A stretch of 64,000 nucleotides of DNA from Streptomyces sp. NBC_00078 (lineage in GTDB: Bacteria; Actinomycetota; Actinomycetes; Streptomycetales; Streptomycetaceae): assembly GCF_026343335.1 (NCBI RefSeq), contig NZ_JAPELX010000001.1, forward strand, positions 2,852,001 to 2,916,000, given 5' to 3'. A program made the translations under genes and the position numbers. A model generated the notes under the pieces. It made no database searches. It had not been told where the DNA came from and saw nothing but the letters and a program-made list of their open reading frames with translations. Shown one piece after another: positions 58,708 through 64,000 of this stretch; the stretch's first letter is position 1, and the number at the start of each line of letters is the position of its first letter.

Positions 58708-60192
58708 ATGGCCATGAAGGAGATCACGAAGAGCGCCGCCCTGATCGCAGCCGCCTCCGGCATCGTCTTCGGTGTCGTCACGCCTCTCACCGCGTCCGCC
58801 GCCGAGGAACCACTGAAGTGGACCACGTGCGAGGGCAGCGGCCTCGACCCCCGCCAACAGTGCGCGACCCTCGAAGTCCCCATGGACTACGCCCACCCCG
58901 ACGGCCGGACGATCGACCTCGCCGTCTCCCGCATCCCCAGCGGGAAGCCGTCCGCCCGCCGGGGCGCCCTGCTCCTGATCCCGGGCGGGCCGGGTGGCAC
59001 CAGCCTCGATGACCCCTCCGGCAAGGGGCAGAAGCTGCCGCAGGACGTGCGGGACGCCTACGACCTGATCGGGTTCGCGCCGCGCGGCAACGCGCCGTCC
59101 ACCGCCGTCAGTTGCGGACTCGACCATGCCGACCTCGCCCTGACGGCGCTGCGCCCGTGGCCCGCCGCCGACGGATCGGTCACCGGGAACATGACCACCG
59201 CCGGGCGCATGGCGGACGCCTGCGCGCACAACGGCGGCGAGCTGATGCGGCACATCAGCACGGTCGACAACGCACGCGACATCGACCGCATCCGCACCGC
59301 CCTCGGCGAGCACAGGATCTCGGCGTGGGGCGTCTCGTACGGCACGTATCTCGGCGCCGTCTACAACCAGTTGTTCCCGAACCGCACCGACCGCGTCGTC
59401 CTCGACAGCAACGACAACCCCGATCCGGTCAAGGTGGAGCGCGCCTGGCTGGAGGCGTATGAGGTCGGCGTCGAGGACACCTTCCCCGAGTTCGCCAAGT
59501 GGGCCTCGCAGCCCGGCAATCCGTACCGGCTGGCCGACACGGCGGCCGAGGTGCGCCCGCTCTTCCTGCGCCTCGCCGCCCGCCTGGACCGCGAGCCGAT
59601 CCCCTGGCCCGGCGCCAACCCGGAGGAGCTGAACGGCAACGTGCTGCGCCAGACCATGCTGAACACCTTCTACGACCCCGACGACTACGCCGGTCTGGCC
59701 CAGCTGATCCTGGCCGCGCAGAAGGGCACGGTGCCGCCCGCGCCGCAGTCGCCCCCGGACGCGGTGCTGCAGAACGTCACCGCGGTCGGCGCCGCCACCA
59801 TCTGCAACGACGCCGCCTGGCCGAGGTCGGCCGCCGTGTACGAGAAGGCCGTCGCGGAAAGCCGGGTCAAGTATCCGCTGACCGCCGGCATGCCCCGTAA
59901 CGCGATGGTGTGCGCAGCCTGGCCGTGGCAGCCGAAGCAGGCACCGGTGCGCATCACCGACCGGGGGCCGGCCGGCCGGATCATGCTCGTCCAGAACGAG
60001 CGCGACGTGGCGACCCCGCTGAGCGGGGCCCGCAAGCTCCGTGAGGCCCTCGGCCGCCGCGCCGTCATGGTGACCGTCGACTCCACCGGCCACGACGCCT
60101 ACCAGGACAACGGCAACGGGTGCGGCGACGCGACGGTCTCGCGGTTCCTGGCGACGGGCGAGCGGCCCCAGCGGGACGTCTACTGCGGGTGA
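58708..60192 (+). CDS. Secreted alpha/beta hydrolase, tripeptidyl-aminopeptidase type
   Basis: An extracellular serine peptidase-like protein of 494 residues with a Sec signal peptide ending ASAAEEP. It shows CATLEVPMDYAHPDG typical of the TAP family, oxyanion-loop LLIPGGPGG, nucleophile GVSYGTYLG, the acid in LVQNERDVATPL and the catalytic His in STGHDAY, followed by a Cys-containing C-terminal tail (GNGCGDATVSRFL, VYCG). The usual FDPRG stretch reads FAPRGNAPST here, an odd substitution next to the cap. ATG 58708 has GGGAG 5 nt upstream. It converges on the next gene, and their stop regions share a duplicated 22-bp sequence. Confidence 0.9.
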   Translation: MAMKEITKSAALIAAASGIVFGVVTPLTASAAEEPLKWTTCEGSGLDPRQQCATLEVPMDYAHPDGRTIDLAVSRIPSGKPSARRGALLLIPGGPGGTSLDDPSGKGQKLPQDVRDAYDLIGFAPRGNAPSTAVSCGLDHADLALTALRPWPAADGSVTGNMTTAGRMADACAHNGGELMRHISTVDNARDIDRIRTALGEHRISAWGVSYGTYLGAVYNQLFPNRTDRVVLDSNDNPDPVKVERAWLEAYEVGVEDTFPEFAKWASQPGNPYRLADTAAEVRPLFLRLAARLDREPIPWPGANPEELNGNVLRQTMLNTFYDPDDYAGLAQLILAAQKGTVPPAPQSPPDAVLQNVTAVGAATICNDAAWPRSAAVYEKAVAESRVKYPLTAGMPRNAMVCAAWPWQPKQAPVRITDRGPAGRIMLVQNERDVATPLSGARKLREALGRRAVMVTVDSTGHDAYQDNGNGCGDATVSRFLATGERPQRDVYCG

Positions 60193-60210
60193 GCACATCC
60201 GGTGCAGCCG

Positions 60211-61329
60211 CTACTGCGGGTGAGCGCATCCGCCGTAGCGGCGGGCGAGCGCGTGGAACGCCTCCTTCGGCTCCCAGCGCCAGTCCGAACGGGGGTCGTC
60301 GGGGCGGTCCTTGACGGTCTTGGTGATGCTGTAGCTCGCCATGTCGAGGTCGTAGCGGGGACTGTCGGTGCGGTGGGGGGCGTCCGGGGTGACGAACTCG
60401 AACGCCATCGCCGCATACAGGCCCATCGACTCGAAGACGTCCAACTGGTCGACCAGATAGGCGGCCTGGGTGTGTTCGCTGCGCACCAGATGGCCCTTGA
60501 TCTCCTGCGGATCCTTGTCGTAGTCGACGACGTCCCAGCCCATGCCGCCCGCCTCGGGGGCTCCCTTGTAGGTGCAGGTGCCGAACTCGGTGATGGCGAG
60601 GGGCTTGCCCCAGCGCAGGTAGCGCCTCAACTCCCGTACGTAGTCGGCGTGATGGTGGAAGTAGGAGTAGTAGTCGATGCCGATGATGTCGAAGAGCCGC
60701 CAGTCGACCTTGTCGTCCTGGGCTGCCGCGTAACTGAGGTTGCCGTGGAAGACGGAGCGCCCGGCCGCCGCAGCCTTCGCGGTGAAGCGGTCGAGGCGGC
60801 GCTGCATCTGCACCGGGTCGAAGTCGCCGTTCAGCATGTGCTGTACGCGCTCCAGGACCGTCTCCCCCGGCACGATCCCGGGCACGAACAGCCAGAACTC
60901 GCAGCCCACGCTGAAGTCGACGCTCGCGCCCTGCCGCCGCAGCCGCTCAGCGAAGCGGCCGCACTCGGCCAGGTGCTCCAGGATGTCCCGCTCCGGGGCG
61001 TCGGCCAGGGTCGGCTGGAGCCATACGTGCAGTCCGTGCTCGGCGGCCTCGGCGGCGGTGGCCGTGAGGCGTTCGACGCCGTCGCCGGTGACGTCGACGG
61101 TGTCGGCGTGCAGCTCGCCGCGGATGGCGCGGATGTCCCGGCGCATCCGGGCGGCGCTCCACGCGGTCCCCGGAGTCTCGCCCTCACCGACCGTGTAGAC
61201 GACACCGCGGTGCCGAAGGCCCCGGCCGGTGGCCCGGGCCGGCTGGGACGGCAGCAGCGCCGCCGAGAGCCCGAGGGCCGCCGCCCCCGCCAGGAACCCC
61301 GCCCGGCTGATCCCGTTCGTCTTCTCCAT
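60211..61329 (-). CDS. Secreted TIM-barrel protein, glycoside-hydrolase-like
   Basis: A 372-residue exported protein with a signal peptide ending PARATG. The fold looks like a clan-A glycoside hydrolase: HGLHVWLQPTLAD on an early strand, FSVGCEFWLFVPG with a Glu at the acid/base strand, IIGIDYYSYFHH, and PLAITEFGTCTYKG with a Glu at the nucleophile strand. Annotation pipelines often give such proteins an abortive-infection name; I see no evidence for phage defence. Substrate unknown. ATG 61329 begins MEKTNGISRAGFL. Confidence 0.7.
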   Translation of the reverse strand: MEKTNGISRAGFLAGAAALGLSAALLPSQPARATGRGLRHRGVVYTVGEGETPGTAWSAARMRRDIRAIRGELHADTVDVTGDGVERLTATAAEAAEHGLHVWLQPTLADAPERDILEHLAECGRFAERLRRQGASVDFSVGCEFWLFVPGIVPGETVLERVQHMLNGDFDPVQMQRRLDRFTAKAAAAGRSVFHGNLSYAAAQDDKVDWRLFDIIGIDYYSYFHHHADYVRELRRYLRWGKPLAITEFGTCTYKGAPEAGGMGWDVVDYDKDPQEIKGHLVRSEHTQAAYLVDQLDVFESMGLYAAMAFEFVTPDAPHRTDSPRYDLDMASYSITKTVKDRPDDPRSDWRWEPKEAFHALARRYGGCAHPQ

Positions 61330-61468
61330 GCCCTCATGGTGGCGGCCGCGTCCGGGCCCCGCCGTCCGCCGATGGTCTACGGCTCGGCAACCAAGGAATG
61401 ACGTATGGCGTCGATCATGGGTAGGACGACCGGACTTCGCCGGCCGTCACCGACCGAAGGAGAGCAAG

Positions 61469-62362
61469 ATCTTAGGCCGACGCACCCTGCTCACCGCAGG
61501 CACCGCCACCGCCACCGCGCTCCTGGCGAGCGCACCCGCCCACGCCACCACCCACCGCCCGCGCGAGCTGGGGCAACTGGAGCAGCTGGAACGACTGGAG
61601 CGGCAACACGGCGCCCGGCTGGGCGTGTTCGCGCACAACGTCCGTACGAAGCGGACCGTCGCCCACCGGGCCGGCGAACGCTTCCCCATCTGCTCGGTCT
61701 TCAAGACCCTCGTCGCCGGAGCCGTCCTGCGCGACCTGGACCGGCACGGCGAGGTGCTCGCCCGCCGCATCCACTACAGGCGCGAGGACCTGGTGGACGG
61801 CGCCCCCGTCACGGGGACGGAGGAGCATCTGGCCGGCGGCATGACGGTCGCCGAGCTCTGCGACGCCGCCATCCGCTACAGCGACAACTCGGCGGCCAAC
61901 TTCCTGTTGCGCCTGCTCGGCGGCCCCACCGCGATCACCCGCTTCGCCCGCTCGCTCGGCGACGGGGTGACCCGCCTCGACCGATGGGAGCCGGAACTCA
62001 ACTCGGCCGAACCGGGCCGCGTCACGGACACGACGAGCCCGCGCGCGATCGGCGGCACCTACGGCCGCCTGGTCGTCGGTGACGCCCTGAACCGCCCGGA
62101 CCGCGACCGGCTCACGCACTGGCTGCTGAACAACACGACCGGCGACCACCGCATCCGCGCCGGGGTGCCCGCGTCATGGACGGTCGGCGACAAGACGGGT
62201 TCCGGTTCGTACGGCACCACCAACGACGTGGGCGTCGCGTGGACCCCGGACGGCGCGCCGGTCGTCCTCGCGGTCCTGTCGACGAAGCCCGCACCGGACG
62301 CCGCCTGGGACGACGCCCTGATCGCGGAGGCGACGGCGGTCGTCGTGGACGCCCTGGCCTAG
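61469..62362 (+). CDS. Class A beta-lactamase with likely ATC start and TTA second codon
   Basis: A Tat-exported penicillin-hydrolysing enzyme of about 297 residues. The leader GRRTLLTAGTATATALLASA is a clear twin-arginine signal. Active-site motifs are complete: CSVFK (SxxK), YSDNSA (SDN), EPELN (Glu of the omega loop) and GDKTGSGSYG (KTG). GAAGGAGA lies 5 nt before ATC 61469, where family members would have ATG, and the next codon is TTA (61472-61474), the bldA codon. The only upstream in-frame ATG (61327) would add a 47-residue leader that ruins the Tat signal. Either ATC is used weakly, or the gene has lost its start. The stop TAG shares CTAG with the convergent gene. Confidence 0.85.
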   Translation: MLGRRTLLTAGTATATALLASAPAHATTHRPRELGQLEQLERLERQHGARLGVFAHNVRTKRTVAHRAGERFPICSVFKTLVAGAVLRDLDRHGEVLARRIHYRREDLVDGAPVTGTEEHLAGGMTVAELCDAAIRYSDNSAANFLLRLLGGPTAITRFARSLGDGVTRLDRWEPELNSAEPGRVTDTTSPRAIGGTYGRLVVGDALNRPDRDRLTHWLLNNTTGDHRIRAGVPASWTVGDKTGSGSYGTTNDVGVAWTPDGAPVVLAVLSTKPAPDAAWDDALIAEATAVVVDALA

Positions 62363-62793
62363 AACCTCCGCACGTACCGCCTCTGCCACGGTGTCTCCAC
62401 CGCATGCCGGTCGTAGTGGCGCCGTACGAAGTCCACCGCCTCCCCGGCGGGCACGCCGTCCAGGACCGCCAGACAGGCCAGCGCCGTCCCGGTGCGGCCG
62501 CGGCCGCCACCGCAGGCGATCTCGACGCGCTCGCCCGGGGCCCGCTCCCAGGCCTCGGCGAGTGCGGCGCGCGCGTCGGCGCGGTCGGCGGGCAGCCGGA
62601 AGTCCGGCCAGCGGATCCAGCGGAACTCCCAGTCGACGGGCGGCGGTTGCCTGCCGAGGAGGTAGACGGCGTACGAGGGTGTGGGCGCCCCCGGTTCGAG
62701 GGGGCGCCGCAGTCCGCGGCCGCGCACCAGCCGGCCCGACGGCAGCCGGAGGACGCCACGGTCCGTGGGCTGCCAGGTGCCTGTGTCCGTCAC
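62359..62793 (-). CDS. Protein-tyrosine-phosphatase-like protein
   Basis: A 144-residue protein with the phosphatase loop EIACGGGRGRTGTALA (Cys-x5-Arg followed by Thr-Gly), preceded by WIRWPDFRLPADRADA carrying the general-acid Asp position. It resembles compact dual-specificity/PTP-like proteins of actinomycetes. It ends in a conserved ETPWQRRYVRRF. GTG 62793 overlaps the stop of the upstream regulator as GTGA, so the two are translationally coupled. Whether it acts on protein or a small phosphate ester is not known. Confidence 0.8.
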   Translation of the reverse strand: MTDTGTWQPTDRGVLRLPSGRLVRGRGLRRPLEPGAPTPSYAVYLLGRQPPPVDWEFRWIRWPDFRLPADRADARAALAEAWERAPGERVEIACGGGRGRTGTALACLAVLDGVPAGEAVDFVRRHYDRHAVETPWQRRYVRRF

Positions 62794-63563
62794 CGGGTCA
62801 GCGTACGTGCCTCGATGCCCCGGAAGTGGTGTGCCATCGCGCGCTGCGCACTCTCGGCGTCCCTCGCCCGCAGGGCCGTCACGATGTCCCGGTGGCGGTG
62901 GACGGTCACCTCGGGAGCCGGGTCGTCGGTCCAGCCGCGGGCGCCCGCGACCCTGCGGAACACGGTCCAGAAGGCACCGAGCAGCTGGGGCACGAGTGCG
63001 TTGCCCAGGGAGGCGTAGAGCAACTCGTGGAACTCCCGGTCGAGTTCGGGAAACGGCCGGGCCGCCCGGACCGCCGTCTCCATCCGGGCCACCACCGCCT
63101 CCAGCGCGTCCAGCTCCGCCTCGGTGACCGTCCCCGCGATCCGCCGGATCAGCCCCTCCTCCAGCACCTCGCGCACCTGGAGGATCTCGGCGAGCGCACC
63201 GGTGTCGTCGTCCTGCCGGGCGAGCGTGCGGAAGGTGAGACCGTCGATCAGCGGGGTGAGGGACGCCTGGCCGACATAGGTCCCATAGCCGTGCCTGATC
63301 TCCACGATGTCGAGTGCCTGGAGCGCCTTGAGGGCCTCGCGCACGGAGTTGCGGCTGACGCCGAGGTCCTCCATCAGCTCGGCCTCGGTGGGCAGCGGGG
63401 CGCCGGGCCGGAGCCCGCGGTCCAGGATCAGCTGCACGACCTCGCGCCGTATCCGGCTGTTCCCGGACTCCGCGTGCCGGGAGTGCCTGGACTGCCCGGG
63501 CTCCCCGGCTTCCCTGCGCTCCCCGGGTTCCCCGGGCTCCTTGTTCCTCGGCTCCGCGGACAT
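62790..63563 (-). CDS. GntR/FadR-family regulator (FCD domain)
   Basis: A metabolite-responsive repressor of about 257 residues. A Gly-Glu-Pro-rich leader (EPGEPGERREAGEPGQ) precedes the winged helix (VQLILDRGLRPGAPLPTEAELMEDLGVSRNSVREALKAL spans it). The FCD ligand domain follows (FRTLARQDDDTGALAEILQVREVLEEGLIRRIAG, DREFHELLYASLGN) and ends RGIEARTLTR. The metal-type Asp/His residues of FCD are present (D in LDREFH, H in HRHRDI and AHHFRGIE). ATG 63563 (MSAEPRNK) or 63572. It is divergent from the solute-binding lipoprotein at 63788 and so likely controls that sugar or peptide uptake operon. Confidence 0.9.
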   Translation of the reverse strand: MSAEPRNKEPGEPGERREAGEPGQSRHSRHAESGNSRIRREVVQLILDRGLRPGAPLPTEAELMEDLGVSRNSVREALKALQALDIVEIRHGYGTYVGQASLTPLIDGLTFRTLARQDDDTGALAEILQVREVLEEGLIRRIAGTVTEAELDALEAVVARMETAVRAARPFPELDREFHELLYASLGNALVPQLLGAFWTVFRRVAGARGWTDDPAPEVTVHRHRDIVTALRARDAESAQRAMAHHFRGIEARTLTR

Positions 63564-63787
63564 GCGCCGCATCGTACGCGCACCGGACGTCCCACGTCCC
63601 ATGTCCGGCACCGACGTGCCCCAACTCCCGCTGTTTCGCACCGCCATTGGCCCGACCTCTGGCAGCTACGCCATTCGTGTAAGACCTCTTGACCACCCTC
63701 CGGGCCACTCCTATGGTCGCGGCTGACAGGGCAGGACGTAGGACGTCGTATCTCCTCACTCCGATGGAACTCCCCGCTGGAGGAACC

Positions 63788-64000
63788 GTGCATCGCCGGA
63801 CCTTCCTGAAGTACACCGGCGCGCTGGGTGCGGCGACCGCCGTCTCCGCGTCGCTGTCGGCCTGCTCGTCCGGGCCCCAGTCCACGAACGACACCGGCGC
63901 CGGGGGCGGCAAGGACCGCACACTGAACGCGGTCATCGGCTACGGCAACGACGGCACCTGGGATCCCACCCAGACCGCGTCCGCCTTCTGCATGGCGGCC
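63788..64000 (+). CDS. ABC transporter substrate-binding lipoprotein (partial, N-terminus)
   Basis: Runs off the window edge after 71 codons. The leader MHRRTFLKYTGALGAATAV is a twin-arginine signal leading to the lipobox LSAC, so the product is a Tat-exported lipoprotein. The mature start (LNAVIGYGNDGTWDPTQTASAF) resembles family-5 peptide/oligosaccharide-binding proteins. GTG 63788 has GGAGGAA 6 nt upstream. Divergent from the FadR-type regulator. Confidence 0.8.
   Translation, partial: MHRRTFLKYTGALGAATAVSASLSACSSGPQSTNDTGAGGGKDRTLNAVIGYGNDGTWDPTQTASAFCMAA

Noticed and set aside
60211..61329. Phage abortive-infection gene
   Set aside because: The name is a common transfer annotation. The protein has a signal peptide and glycoside-hydrolase-like Glu motifs and no defence neighbours.

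Overview
The window is chromosomal DNA of a Streptomyces. It is very GC-rich, genes are packed on both strands with GTG, ATG and occasional TTG starts, TTA codons are rare, and there is a principal-type sigma factor of the HrdA class, GlnR- and Zur-type operators, class F sortase, and XRE/DUF397 loci. From memory, gene order resembles the hrdA-dnaG ... nirB ... glyS-znu-zur-uppS-recO part of the Streptomyces coelicolor chromosome; I could not check this by alignment.

Layout. 1-1400: end of an aldo/keto reductase, an amidohydrolase that loses its C-terminus just before a tRNA, then three tRNAs on the minus strand (Met-type CAT, two Asn). 1.5-7.2 kb: a YtxH-like protein, an FGGY sugar kinase and a heterodimeric ABC exporter. 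7.4-14.9 kb, minus strand: sirohydrochlorin chelatase, dGTPase, ferredoxin-reductase-like flavoprotein, dnaG and hrdA, with two copies of a MITE-like element flanking hrdA. 15-28 kb: nitrogen assimilation, with nasA and a flavoprotein-nirB-nirD operon that carry matching GlnR-like boxes exactly 23 nt before their start codons. Between them lie a secreted thermolysin-like protease, a low-GC patch with a deaminase-toxin fragment and candidate immunity gene that has cut into an FMN reductase gene, and a sortase with a membrane-anchored secreted protein.

28-41 kb: a dehydrogenase, pyruvate phosphate dikinase, a ROK repressor divergent from a GH63-like hydrolase plus debranching-type enzyme (both containing a TTA codon), an LTA-synthase-like membrane phosphotransferase, a 113-bp tandem repeat and dusB. 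41-49 kb: two DHA2 exporters, regulators, a serine hydrolase, an aldo/keto reductase-TetR pair with a perfect operator, and a LysE exporter. 49-56 kb: glyS, the Zur-controlled znuACB-zur cluster, a chimeric phosphatase/YcxB gene, uppS and recO, whose 5' end is duplicated upstream. 56-64 kb: DUF1266, an XRE/DUF397 locus, a TAP-type hydrolase, a TIM-barrel secreted protein, a class A beta-lactamase whose likely start codon is ATC followed by TTA, a tyrosine-phosphatase-like protein, a FadR-type regulator and the start of a solute-binding lipoprotein.

The coherent biology is nitrate/nitrite assimilation (nasA, nirBD, siroheme chelatase) and zinc uptake. The most unusual items are the recO 5' duplication with coupled start, the phosphatase/YcxB fusion, the orphan deaminase toxin-immunity patch, the MITE pair whose ends touch the stop codons of two genes, the twin GlnR promoters, and the ATC/TTA start of the beta-lactamase. 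I see no CRISPR array, integrase, transposase gene or biosynthetic cluster.
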